Shown: positions 1 through 7,584, counted from the stretch's first letter. The stretch: DNA of 31,779 bases from REEB95 sp050729835 (GCA_050729835.1 JBOHLS010000027.1:1-31779), one strand, 5' to 3'. Notes: a model not told the origin generated them from the sequence alone. Translations and numbers: made by a program.

Positions 1-46
1 CGATGTACGAGAACATTCCGCCCTGATCGACAAACTTCCTGCGCAT
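1..46 (-). CDS. IS transposase, N-terminal 15 codons only (partial)
   Basis: The ATG at 46 reads MRRKFVDQGGMFSYI into the window edge. This matches in form the start of the complete transposase at 7659 (MRGLFRDQGGLFSYL), with the same DQGG-F-SY pattern and nearly the same distance from the IS end (81 versus 78 nt). The function is inferred from this alignment. The rest of the gene lies outside the window. Confidence 0.75.
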   Translation of the reverse strand, partial: MRRKFVDQGGMFSYI

Positions 47-127
47 CCGTTTCCCCCAATCAACCTCTCTCGGAAGAGAATCATGATCAGGCATCGACGC
101 ACAAAGGGTTTTTCAGCAAACTGCTAG
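1..127 (-). mobile_element. Left end of an IS5-family-type element (truncated by window edge)
   Basis: Read on the minus strand from 127, the sequence begins CTAGCAGTTTGCTGAAAAA. This is identical over 19 nt to both ends of the complete element at 7581-8874. It is followed after about 80 nt by a transposase start codon. The internal sequence differs from the complete element, so this is a related but distinct IS. The CTAG at 124-127 is probably the target duplication. The element interrupts coxB. Exactly 127 nt of it is present, the same length as the IS end at the other edge, which suggests an assembly break. Confidence 0.85.
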
Positions 128-301
128 CGCATCGATGCGCTCGCGCACCGGCGTCGCCGCCGGCTGCATGCTGATTTGCCAGTCATGGGCGTGCTCGGCC
201 CAGGCCGGCAGCGCGACGGCGAGCAGCACGGGCAGGCCGCACAGCGCGCGGATGGCCCGGCGTGTGCACGCTGTCATCCAGCTGGCTGCCGCACGGCTCA
301 T
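128..301 (-). pseudogene. coxB: coxB 5' fragment, cytochrome c oxidase subunit II, cut by an IS
   Basis: The 58 codons from the ATG at 301 encode a signal peptide (hydrophobic stretch LCGLPVLLAVALPAWA) followed by DWQISMQPAATPVRERID. That block is the recognisable start of mature alphaproteobacterial CoxB, the Cu-A subunit of aa3-type oxidase, just before its first membrane helix. The frame then runs into the IS at 127 and stops after four IS-encoded residues. Both membrane helices and the Cu-A domain are therefore missing from this side. The 3' part of the gene is expected beyond the IS, outside the window. The start is 4 nt after the stop of the small upstream ORF, implying translational coupling. 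A longer in-frame start exists at 325 but overlaps that ORF. Confidence 0.8.
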
Positions 302-305
302 TGAC

Positions 306-482
306 TCAAAGATGTGCGACCACATGATGGGTCTCCACCTCGTGAAAGACGACCACGATGGTCATCACCGTCGCGAACACGCCTACGGCAACGGCGGAGA
401 GAACGAAGGCGAACAGGCGGTTCCGCGCCCGCGGCGGAACTGCCGCCCGGCCGCGTCGATCGTCGTTGCGTTGCGTATCCAC
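306..482 (-). CDS. Small single-helix membrane protein upstream of coxB (58 aa)
   Basis: A GTG start at 482 is preceded by GGAAGG at about 8 nt. The product has a basic, hydrophilic N-terminus (DTQRNDDRRGRAA...RARNR), then one strong membrane helix (LFAFVLSAVAVGVFATVMTIVVVF) and a short His-containing tail (HEVETHHVVAHL). It ends 4 nt before the coxB start, so the two genes were probably translated together. I do not recognise the family. The position suggests an accessory or assembly peptide of the oxidase, but this is inference. It is too short for most gene callers. The ribosome-binding site, the helix and the tight spacing are the support. Confidence 0.55.
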   Translation of the reverse strand: MDTQRNDDRRGRAAVPPRARNRLFAFVLSAVAVGVFATVMTIVVVFHEVETHHVVAHL

Positions 483-792
483 ACCATGACCTTCCGTCGT
501 GCCGCGCTGCTCCGGCGCAACGCGGCGCCGATCGCCGCGATCCGCAAATTAAACTTGCGCAAGATTCGACCACGCGCGGCAGCAAGATGCGAATCATCAC
601 GTGCCGGCGCGCAGACCGATTCCATCGGTCGCGACCATATGCCGCACAAACTGACGCGTTCGTACCGTGGTCTGTAAAAACCGCAGCGGCCATCACGTCT
701 GCGTCAAAGCCAACGCTCGACACCGGCAATTAGTTTGCAGCGCGTGACAACCGCGCGACTATAGTGCGACGACGCACGAGGGGGTGCTTTTG
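483..792. promoter_or_regulatory. Divergent intergenic region between oxidase and copper operons
   Basis: This stretch of about 310 nt separates the minus-strand coxB unit from the plus-strand copper operon. No convincing gene is seen; the open frames here are compositional. For the plus strand there is a weak promoter candidate, TTGCAG (735-740) with TATAGT (760-765), spaced 19 nt. GAGGGGG (778-784) serves as ribosome-binding site of the next gene. A palindromic TTGCGCAA near 555 is the only other motif noted. Shared control of both units from here is inference. Confidence 0.35.
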
Positions 793-1197
793 GTGCGGTC
801 GCGCTGGCGATGCAAGGTTCGGTGGCCGGCGTTAGCCGGCGTGCTGGCACTCGTCCTCAATGCATTCGTGCCGATCCACCTCGCCTTCGATCTCGGCGAA
901 GCGCTGGCGCCGGCGCACCGCGACGACAACCACGGTATCGAATGGCGCGTGTGGGCGTGCTTAATCGGCCACGAGGCGCACGATGCCGACGACGCGGACG
1001 ATCACGGCCACCATCACGAACCCACCTGCCCGGTCATTGCGGTGTTCGGCGCGCTGACCGGACTCGTCACGACGACCGTACCCATTCTGGCCCAGCCGGT
1101 TGCCGTCGCCGCCGTCAATGTCGCAGCGGTGTCGGAACGCGACATCGCCCTCGTCCGCGCCACCGCCTATCGCTCGCGCGCGCCCCCTCTCGGCTGA
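793..1197 (+). CDS. DUF2946-like His-rich membrane-anchored protein
   Basis: A protein of about 134 aa with an N-terminal signal or membrane helix (WPALAGVLALVLNAFVPIHLAF). It has a central His/Asp-rich stretch (HDADDADDHGHHHEPTCPV), a second hydrophobic segment, and a C-terminus ending YRSRAPPLG. The layout and the RAPP ending resemble DUF2946, small proteins often found near copper or other metal uptake genes. The His/Asp run could bind metal. GTG at 793 is chosen because it sits 8 nt after GAGGGGG; TTG 790 and GTG 784 are alternatives. It is the first gene of the copper operon. Function is unproven. Confidence 0.65.
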   Translation: MRSRWRCKVRWPALAGVLALVLNAFVPIHLAFDLGEALAPAHRDDNHGIEWRVWACLIGHEAHDADDADDHGHHHEPTCPVIAVFGALTGLVTTTVPILAQPVAVAAVNVAAVSERDIALVRATAYRSRAPPLG

Positions 1198-1280
1198 ACT
1201 CGCCGAATTTCACAAGCGCCGCCGTCGCGCGCATGCGTGGCTGTGGCCATCGGCTTGTCTCGAGCGTTGGGAGTATCGAT

Positions 1281-2198
1281 ATGAAACGCACGCTTTGGTG
1301 TGCGACTGTGCTTGCGGTGGGGTTTCTTGTGTCTGCGAATTCCGCCGCGTGGGCGCATGCCGTCTGCGGTAATCGCGTCTTTCCCGCCACGCTGACGATG
1401 GACGATCCGGGCGTCGGCGACGAATTGTCGCTGCCGACCATCCAGTACCTGCCGCTTCCGGCCACCGGCGGAAACCCGGGCCACTCGGTTGATTACGGCT
1501 TCGAGTGGGACAAGACGATCACCCGGGATCTGGGCTTTGCCATCAACGGCGACTATTACACGCAGTCCGGCGCGAGTCAGGATTTCAACGGCTGGGACAA
1601 CTGGACTGTGACGCTCAAGGACGAGCTGCCGTGCTGGGGGGCCCACGAGTTCCTGACCTCGGTAGGCGTGATCCGCAATTTCGCCCGGACCGGCTCATCG
1701 CAGCTCATCAACGGCGGCGTGATCGGCAATGTGAGCTACACCGCGCCGACGTTCTATGTCGGCAAGGGGCTGGGCGATCTGCCGATCGGCTATTTCCGTC
1801 CCCTCGCCATCACCGGCGAACTCGGCCGTCAGTTCTCCGATTCGCCGGAGGTTAGCCCCGACGCGTGGGCCTACGCGGCGTCGCTGCAATACTCGATGCC
1901 GTATATGCAGCAGCACGTGAAGGCGCTAAACCTGCCGGCGTTCATGGGCCGATTGATTCCGCTGGTCGAAGTCTCGCTCACGAATCCGGATAGCGGTCCG
2001 ACCACCGGCACGATCGCGCCGGGCCTGCTCTATGAAGGCGATACTTGGCAGCTCGGCGCCCTGGCATTGATCCCGGCTAGCCATGCCACAAGGCAAATCC
2101 AGGGCACCGGCTTCATCGTCCAGATGCATTTCTTCATCGACGACATTTTCCCGAATTCCCTCGGCAAACCCCTCATCGACACGGATCTATGGCAATGA
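1281..2198 (+). CDS. Secreted outer-membrane-like protein of the copper operon
   Basis: This 305-aa protein has a clear signal peptide (MKRTLWCATVLAVGFLVSANSAAWA) and GGGAG 7 nt before the ATG. The mature part has alternating polar/hydrophobic stretches rich in aromatic residues and ends in a short strand before the terminal tryptophan (DTDLWQ), consistent with a beta-barrel. I do not recognise a named family. Its position between the DUF2946-like gene and copC, overlapping copC by 10 nt, suggests an outer-membrane part of the same copper system, perhaps a porin or anchor. Open reading continues upstream to 810 only because no stop occurs in this GC-rich DNA; the signal peptide fixes the real start. 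Confidence 0.75.
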   Translation: MKRTLWCATVLAVGFLVSANSAAWAHAVCGNRVFPATLTMDDPGVGDELSLPTIQYLPLPATGGNPGHSVDYGFEWDKTITRDLGFAINGDYYTQSGASQDFNGWDNWTVTLKDELPCWGAHEFLTSVGVIRNFARTGSSQLINGGVIGNVSYTAPTFYVGKGLGDLPIGYFRPLAITGELGRQFSDSPEVSPDAWAYAASLQYSMPYMQQHVKALNLPAFMGRLIPLVEVSLTNPDSGPTTGTIAPGLLYEGDTWQLGALALIPASHATRQIQGTGFIVQMHFFIDDIFPNSLGKPLIDTDLWQ

Positions 2199-2566
2199 CA
2201 CCGATCAAGCACCTCCTCGCTCCGATGATCGTCGCCGCCGGAACGCTCACCGCCTCGGCGGCGTACGCGCATGCCTTTCTCGACCATTCCGATCCGGCGG
2301 TCGGCAGCACGGTGCCGACCTCGCCGCCGGCCATCGCGTTGTGGTTCACCCAGGACATCGAGCCGGCGTTTAGCACCGTCACGGTGACGAACGCGGCGGG
2401 CCAGCGGGTCGACCGCGGCAACGCGCACGTGCCGCCAGACAATCCGGCCGAGCTCCAGCTTGGATTGAAGCCGCTGGCGCACGGCACTTACACGGTCCAT
2501 TGGCACGTCGTCTCGGTCGACACGCACACGACCGAGGGCACGTTCACTTTCGACGTCGGCGGATGA
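2189..2566 (+). CDS. copC: CopC-family periplasmic copper-binding protein
   Basis: This 125-aa protein has a signal peptide ending AYA, giving a mature N-terminus His28-Ala-Phe-Leu. It continues with the CopC signature HSDPAVGSTVPTSPPAI...LWFTQDIEP and the C-terminal HWHVVSVDTHTTEGTFTFDV. In CopC proteins the mature N-terminal His plus a later Asp-x-His bind Cu(II). Here these are His28, Asp111 and His113. No Met-rich Cu(I) loop is seen, so this looks like the Cu(II)-only type. The start overlaps the previous gene (the ATG at 2195 is an alternative, overlapping the stop as ATGA). CopC is thought to hand copper to CopD, encoded next. Confidence 0.92.
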   Translation: MAMTPIKHLLAPMIVAAGTLTASAAYAHAFLDHSDPAVGSTVPTSPPAIALWFTQDIEPAFSTVTVTNAAGQRVDRGNAHVPPDNPAELQLGLKPLAHGTYTVHWHVVSVDTHTTEGTFTFDVGG

Positions 2567-2595
2567 ACGGACTGCCGCGGCGGCAGAGGTAGTGG

Positions 2596-4554
2596 ATGGA
2601 TTGGCTCCTGATCACCGCCCGCGCGGTGCATTTTGCGGCGTGCGTGTCGCTGGCCGGCGTGCTCGCGTTCGAGTGCCTGATCGCCGGCCCGGTGCTGCGG
2701 CGCAGCGATGGGTTCGCGGCAAGCGGATTGAACCAGCGACTGCGCACGCTCGCCTGGGCGAGCTTGACGCTGACGCTGATCTCCGGCGCCGCCTGGCTCG
2801 ACGGCGTCGCCGCCTCCATGAGCGGCAAGCCGCTCGGCGCGGCGCTGAGTCCCGGCGTGCTCGGCATCGTGCTCGACCAGACGCGCGTCGGCCAGGACTG
2901 GCTGCTGCGGCTGGCGCTTGCCGTGGCGCTCGGCGCGTGCCTCGCCGCCCGGAACGAACGGCGCGCGCGGTATAGGACGGTGATCGCCTGGCTGGCGTTC
3001 GGCCTCAGCACGCTGATTCTCGCGAGCCTCGCCTGGGCCGGACACGGCGCGGCGACGGTGGGCGCGCCGGGCGAACTCCACCTCGCCGGCGACATCCTTC
3101 ACCTGATTGGCGCCGGGCTTTGGCTGGGCACGCTCATTCCGCTGGAGCTGCTGCTGGGCGAAGCGCGCCGGGCCGGCGACACACCCTGGCTCGCGGTCGC
3201 ACGGACCGCCGCGCGGCGCTATTCGGTGCTGGCAGTGACGAGCGTGACGGCTCTGCTCGCCGGCGGATTGATCAATACCTGGTTCCTCGCCGGCACGATC
3301 CCCGCCCTCATCGGCACGCTGTACGGGCGGCTGCTGCTAGCGAAGATCGCGCTGTTCGTCATCATGCTGGTGGTTGCCGCCTTCAATCTGCTGCGGTTGA
3401 CGCCGCGTCTCGACGACGACGCCCGCGCGCCGCGAACGATCGTGTGGCTGCAGCGCAACGCGCTGATCGAGACCGCCATCGGCCTCGGCGTCGTGGCCAT
3501 CGTCGGCGTGCTCGGCATCCTGCCGCCGGGCTTGCACATGGAGCCGGGATGGCCATTTCCGTTCCGGATCGATTTCAATCTGCTGACGACCGGCGCCAAG
3601 ATCACCTTCGCCGTCTTCGCCATCGGATTCTGCGCCAGCATCGTGACGATCGTCGTCGCCGTCGCCGCCGGCTGGAAGCGGCTGCTCGGCCCGCCGATCG
3701 TCGGCCTCATCGTGTGCATCGCCTTCGGCGGCGCGCCGCTGCGCTCGGGCATCGAATTCGCCTATCCGACGACCTTCTACGCGCCGCGGGTGCCGTATGA
3801 CGCGCCCTCCGTCGTCGACGGCGCCCATGTCTATGCCGCGAATTGCGTGATGTGCCACGGCGCCGACGGCCGCGGCGACGGGCCCGCCGCCGCGACCCTG
3901 CCGATCAAGCCCGCCGACCTGGTCCTGCCGCATCTCTTCGCGCACACCGCCGGCGACATCTACTGGTGGGTCGGCCACGGCCTCGGCGGTGTGATGCCGG
4001 GCTTCGCCGTGGTGATGACGCCGACCCAGCGCTGGAACGTGGTCAACTTCGTCCGCGCGCGCGCCGCCGGCGTCCTCGCGGCAAGCGTTGGACCCAAGGT
4101 CGATCCGATCGCCGCGTACCAGCTGCCGGATTTCGCGTTCGACAGCGGCGGCGTGCAGAACACGCTCCGCCGGGTGCTCGCCGCGGGTCCGGCGCTGCTG
4201 GTGCTGTTCGGGCCCGAGGTACCCGCCGCGCGGCTGCAGCAGCTGGCGGCGGCGCAGCTGAAGCTCATCGCCGCCGGCTTGCCGGTGATCGCGGTCGATC
4301 TTGGCAGCGATGCGAGCACCGCGGCGACTGCGCCCTATGTCGTCGGCGTGTCGGCGGACGTCGCGACGGCGCTGGCGCTGTTTCGCTCGGCCAACGACGG
4401 CGGCGAGACCGAGCTGATGCTCGACCGCAACGGCAATATCCGCGTGCGCTGGACGGCGAGCGATCTCGCCTCGCCCGCCGTGCTTGCGGCCGACGCCATC
4501 CACGTGGCGCAGTTCTCGGGCGCCGCGCCCAACCACGCCGGCCACGGCGGCTAG
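2596..4554 (+). CDS. copD: CopD copper-transport membrane protein fused to cytochrome c and a thioredoxin-like domain
   Basis: This 652-aa protein has GAGGT just before its ATG. Residues 1 to about 400 form a many-helix membrane region of the CopD type (start DWLLITARAVHFAACVSLAGV, then HLIGAGLWLGTLIPL). A class I cytochrome c domain follows, with CVMCH at 417-421 for covalent haem and a probable axial Met467 in GVMPGF. From about 508 a domain starts QLPDFAFDSGG... and resembles a redoxin/thioredoxin-like fold, but it has no CXXC pair. The C-terminus is His-rich (NHAGHGG). CopD with CopC is linked to copper uptake. The fused haem domain implies copper reduction or electron transfer near the membrane; that role is inference. 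Confidence 0.88.
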   Translation: MDWLLITARAVHFAACVSLAGVLAFECLIAGPVLRRSDGFAASGLNQRLRTLAWASLTLTLISGAAWLDGVAASMSGKPLGAALSPGVLGIVLDQTRVGQDWLLRLALAVALGACLAARNERRARYRTVIAWLAFGLSTLILASLAWAGHGAATVGAPGELHLAGDILHLIGAGLWLGTLIPLELLLGEARRAGDTPWLAVARTAARRYSVLAVTSVTALLAGGLINTWFLAGTIPALIGTLYGRLLLAKIALFVIMLVVAAFNLLRLTPRLDDDARAPRTIVWLQRNALIETAIGLGVVAIVGVLGILPPGLHMEPGWPFPFRIDFNLLTTGAKITFAVFAIGFCASIVTIVVAVAAGWKRLLGPPIVGLIVCIAFGGAPLRSGIEFAYPTTFYAPRVPYDAPSVVDGAHVYAANCVMCHGADGRGDGPAAATLPIKPADLVLPHLFAHTAGDIYWWVGHGLGGVMPGFAVVMTPTQRWNVVNFVRARAAGVLAASVGPKVDPIAAYQLPDFAFDSGGVQNTLRRVLAAGPALLVLFGPEVPAARLQQLAAAQLKLIAAGLPVIAVDLGSDASTAATAPYVVGVSADVATALALFRSANDGGETELMLDRNGNIRVRWTASDLASPAVLAADAIHVAQFSGAAPNHAGHGG

Positions 4555-4558
4555 CGGA

Positions 4559-4705
4559 TCAGCGTCGGAGGCGGCGCCACAGCAGCATCGCGCCGATAAT
4601 CAGCACGATGCTGAGCCACGAGACATCGAAGACGAACGCATCGCGCGCAATCGCGACGTGAAGCGCGGGCGCATGCAGGAAGGCGAGGAAGGAGTCCAAG
4701 GTCAC
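4559..4705 (-). CDS. Possible small C-tail membrane protein (48 aa)
   Basis: A GTG start at 4705 has AAGGA about 4 nt upstream. The protein begins MTLDSFLAFLHAPALHVAI and ends with one membrane helix and a basic tail (SWLSIVLIIGAMLLWRRLRR). Its stop lies 4 nt from the convergent copD stop. The helix with a positive end is typical of a real peptide, but it is short, with no recognised family. It could be the last gene of the minus-strand unit or a chance frame. Confidence 0.4.
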   Translation of the reverse strand: MTLDSFLAFLHAPALHVAIARDAFVFDVSWLSIVLIIGAMLLWRRLRR

Positions 4706-4756
4706 GGAGTCCTTCGCTCGGCGCGTGACCACGGCATTGAAAACCCCACCCCGCGA

Positions 4757-4783
4757 CCTCTCCCCGCGCACGCGGGGCGAGGG
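4757..4783. terminator. GC-rich hairpin after nicotinate phosphoribosyltransferase (REP-like)
   Basis: The 12-nt arms CCTCTCCCCGCG and CGCGGGGCGAGG pair with one wobble around a 2-nt loop, 10 nt beyond the stop of the minus-strand gene ending at 4793. On that strand GGGGTTTT follows after about 12 nt. A CCTCTCCCCGC...GCGGGGCGAGG motif is, from memory, a common dispersed palindrome in Bradyrhizobium-like genomes. It may be both a repeat and a terminator. Confidence 0.5.
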
Positions 4784-4792
4784 AGAAAATAG

Positions 4793-5902
4793 CTATCCGT
4801 CGCTTTTCTTGCGCATCAGGAATTCGCGGCCGATCTTCACCAGAGGCACGCCGTCGTATTCGACGATGTCGGCGGTGGCGTAGGTCTCGTTCCACGAACC
4901 CGGCAGATATGATCCTGTCCCCACAACATCAATCGGCGCTTCGGCGACCGACATGGAGCGGCACTTCGCCGGCGTGAAACCGGACGAGGCCACGATCTTG
5001 ACGCCGGAAAAGCCTTCGCCGTTGAGCCGCGCGCGCACATGCCAGATCGCCGCCGCTGAGACGCCGGTCCCGATGAGATGGCGCAGCTCGGCCTCGGTAC
5101 GATAGCCGCGGATGGCGTTTGGCACGCGCTGCTCGAGCACGGCGTAGGAGCGCGCGACGTCAAGCTCCTCGATGTAACGGCCGCCATGGGTATCGAGCCG
5201 CACGGCGAGCTTGCCCTCGGCGGCGAGATCAGGAAAGCGGCGCGCGACGGCGAGCGTGTCGGTCACTTCCTGGCCGAAATAATCGACCAGCGCGGTCAAG
5301 GGTTCGTCCGGGAAAGTTTCCCTAAACATCTCGGCGGCGCGCACGGTCGAGCCGGCGTAGCCGACGAGCGCGTGCGGCATGGTGCCGAGCCCGCGCTTCT
5401 GCCCGAAATAATGCGCCGTGGCGCCGGTCGCGTTGCCGATGAAGCCGACCGCGCCGGCCTCGCGCTTGGCGGCTTGCGAACCAACCGCGGCAGCATAGGC
5501 CATCATCTCGGCCATCTCGGCCCCGGCGCAATGGCGCGCATCCATCGCCAGGAACGCCGCCTTGGGCAGGTCGGAGCACATGGCATAGGCGTTGTAGGCG
5601 GCGACGCACGGCGCGCCGAGCTTCTGGAGATAGAGCGTCTCAAGATCGACCAGATGGAAGAGCGAGCCGGAGATATAGGCAAGCACCTCGCCGGCGCCGA
5701 CCCATTCACCTTCCTTGTAAGGTAGCTCGATGTCGAATTTCGTGCCGCGCGCCTGCGCCATGGCTTCGAGGAACTCGACCATCAGCCGCGGCGTCGCGAT
5801 CACCGGCCGGCGCATGAACACGGCATAGGTGACGCGCTTGTCGCCGTAGCGGCGGACGATCTCCTTGGTCTTGGTGAAATAGGCGTCAGTGAACCGCGTC
5901 AC
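4793..5902 (-). CDS. pncB: Nicotinate phosphoribosyltransferase
   Basis: This 369-aa protein matches the nicotinate/nicotinamide phosphoribosyltransferase fold. It has the N-terminal TDAYFTKTKEIVRRYGDKRVTY, the central ALVGYAGSTVRAAEMFRETFP, VRLDTHGGRYIEE, and the phosphate-binding end region KIVASSGF...IDVVGTGSYLPG. It would convert nicotinate and PRPP to nicotinate mononucleotide in the Preiss-Handler NAD salvage route. It is shorter than the roughly 400-430 aa of E. coli PncB but complete from first to last motif. The GTG start at 5902 has no strong ribosome-binding site; no ATG is available up to the upstream gene stop 47 nt away. It follows the DAHP synthase gene on the same strand. Confidence 0.85.
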   Translation of the reverse strand: MTRFTDAYFTKTKEIVRRYGDKRVTYAVFMRRPVIATPRLMVEFLEAMAQARGTKFDIELPYKEGEWVGAGEVLAYISGSLFHLVDLETLYLQKLGAPCVAAYNAYAMCSDLPKAAFLAMDARHCAGAEMAEMMAYAAAVGSQAAKREAGAVGFIGNATGATAHYFGQKRGLGTMPHALVGYAGSTVRAAEMFRETFPDEPLTALVDYFGQEVTDTLAVARRFPDLAAEGKLAVRLDTHGGRYIEELDVARSYAVLEQRVPNAIRGYRTEAELRHLIGTGVSAAAIWHVRARLNGEGFSGVKIVASSGFTPAKCRSMSVAEAPIDVVGTGSYLPGSWNETYATADIVEYDGVPLVKIGREFLMRKKSDG

Positions 5903-5949
5903 CGGATCGGCCGGCGGCGGCGCCTGATCCGCGCGCCGGGGCGCGCCGC

Positions 5950-7356
5950 TCAGGAGGCGGCCCGCGCGCGCGCCGCGGCGGCCTGGCCGGCGCGCTTCTT
6001 CTTCAGCTCCTCGGCGATCATGAAGGCAAGCTCGAGCGCCTGACCGGCGTTCAAGCGCGGATCACAATGGGTGTGGTAGCGATCGGCGAGGTCGGTCTCG
6101 CTCACCGCGCGCGACAGCGACGTGGCGCCACCGATGCATTCGGTCACGTCTTGACCCGTCATTTCAAAATGTACGCCGCCGGCATAGATGCCCTCGCCAT
6201 CGTGCACGGCGAAGAAACCGCGAACTTCACGCAAGACCTGGTCCACCGCGCGGGTCTTGTAGCCGGTCTTGGAGACAATGGTGTTGCCGTGCATCGGATC
6301 GCAGCACCAGACGACCTTGCGGCCGGACTTCTTCACCGCCCGCACCAGCGGCGGCAGCTTGGCCTCGACCTTGTCGGCGCCCATGCGCGCGATCAGGGTC
6401 AGGCGGCCGGGCTCGTCCTCGGGATTGAGCAGGTCGATGAGTCTCAACAGATCATCCACCGGCAGCGACGGACCGCATTTGAGTCCGATCGGATTCTTGA
6501 CGCCGCGGATGAACTCGACATGCGCGCCGTCAGGCTGACGCGTGCGATCGCCGATCCACAGCATGTGCGCCGAGCAGTCGTACCAGTCGCCGGTGGTGCT
6601 GTCGACGCGCGTCAGCGATTGCTCGTACGGCAGCAGCAGCGCCTCGTGCGAGGTGAAGAGGTCGGTCTCGCGGATCTGCGGCGTGGTCTCGCTGGTCAGG
6701 CCGCACGCCGCCATGAAGTCGAGCGTTTCGGTGAGCCGGTCGGCCAATTCCTGATAGCGCGCACCCGCCGGGCTTTGCGCCACGAAGCCCTGCGTCCAGG
6801 AATGGACGCGGTGGAGATCGGCATAGCCGCCCTGGGCGAAGGCGCGCAGCAGGTTGAGCGTCGCCGCCGACTGACTATAGGCCTGGAGCATGCGCACCGG
6901 ATCGGGTTGGCGCGAAGCCGCAGTGAACTCCATGCCGTTAATGATGTCGCCGCGATAGGCCGACAGCGTCGTGCCGTTCTGGGTTTCGGTGTCGGCGCTG
7001 CGCGGCTTGGCAAACTGGCCGGCCATGCGCGAGACCTTCACGACGGGGCACGCCGCGCCATAGGTGAGCACCACCGCCATCTGGAGCAGGACGCGGAAGG
7101 TGTCGCGGATGTTGTTGGGGTGGAACTCGGCGAAGCTTTCCGCGCAGTCGCCCCCTTGCAGCAGAAAAGCCTTGCCGGCGACGACGTCGGCCAGCGCGGA
7201 TTTCAGCCGCCGCGCCTCGCCCGCGAAAACCAGCGGCGGATAGCGCGTGAGCGTCGCCTCGACGGCTTCGACCGCCTTGGCATCGGGATAATCCGGCGCC
7301 TGCTTGACGGGCTTGCCGCGCCAGCTATCGGGCGTCCATTTCGCTTTGGTGACCAT
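5950..7356 (-). CDS. Class II 3-deoxy-7-phosphoheptulonate (DAHP) synthase
   Basis: This 468-aa protein is full length for the class II (plant/mycobacterial-type) enzyme, which condenses phosphoenolpyruvate and erythrose-4-phosphate in the first shikimate step. Signatures include the start KWTPDSWRGKPVKQAPDYPD, LLQGGDCAESFAEF with the metal-binding Cys, VVKVSRMAGQFAKPRS, VEFIRGVKNPIGLKCGPS, WCCDPMHGNT, and GGVHFEMTGQDVTECIGG. The C-terminus is Ala/Arg-rich. It sits 47 nt upstream of the phosphoribosyltransferase gene on the same strand. Both products act in PRPP/chorismate-linked biosynthesis, but co-regulation is only suggested by position. Confidence 0.95.
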   Translation of the reverse strand: MVTKAKWTPDSWRGKPVKQAPDYPDAKAVEAVEATLTRYPPLVFAGEARRLKSALADVVAGKAFLLQGGDCAESFAEFHPNNIRDTFRVLLQMAVVLTYGAACPVVKVSRMAGQFAKPRSADTETQNGTTLSAYRGDIINGMEFTAASRQPDPVRMLQAYSQSAATLNLLRAFAQGGYADLHRVHSWTQGFVAQSPAGARYQELADRLTETLDFMAACGLTSETTPQIRETDLFTSHEALLLPYEQSLTRVDSTTGDWYDCSAHMLWIGDRTRQPDGAHVEFIRGVKNPIGLKCGPSLPVDDLLRLIDLLNPEDEPGRLTLIARMGADKVEAKLPPLVRAVKKSGRKVVWCCDPMHGNTIVSKTGYKTRAVDQVLREVRGFFAVHDGEGIYAGGVHFEMTGQDVTECIGGATSLSRAVSETDLADRYHTHCDPRLNAGQALELAFMIAEELKKKRAGQAAAARARAAS

Positions 7357-7422
7357 GGGTTAGCGCTCTACGTTAGCGCCATAGATAGCGATTTCCGGCC
7401 CGGATTGAAAGAGAGTCCGGAG

Positions 7423-7584
7423 TCAGCGGCCCTGGTCCGATAGTGCCGTGATCAGCGACGGCTGCGGGGGCGGCGGAGCGAAGTCCTCTGAAATCACCTT
7501 CTGTTCTGGATCGTAGCCTGCGGCTTTGATCGCGCTCAAAAGGATGTCATCAATCCATTGCACGGCATCAGCCGCGACGTCTAG
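7423..7584 (-). pseudogene. 3' part of a hypothetical gene split by the IS
   Basis: Joining 8871-8874 (CTAG) directly to 7580, with the IS and one CTAG copy removed, continues the frame from GGAYDGRLAL into DVAADAVQWIDDILLSA and then to a stop at 7423-7425. The rejoined C-terminus runs AGYDPEQK...EDFAPPPPQPSLITALSDQGR. This is direct evidence that the two halves were one gene before insertion. No start codon with a ribosome-binding site serves this half alone, so it is not expected to be expressed. The 5' part is at 8871-9346. Confidence 0.85.

Noticed and set aside
135..677. 180-codon plus-strand frame in the first kilobase
   Set aside because: It crosses coxB and the small ORF in antisense and has no recognisable pattern.
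3337..4545. Long minus-strand frame opposite copD
   Set aside because: Shadow of the fusion gene; composition is typical of antisense GC-rich DNA.
6067..7443. A 458-codon plus-strand frame opposite the DAHP synthase
   Set aside because: Antisense of a certain gene, with low-complexity Arg/His/Ala composition and no credible start site.
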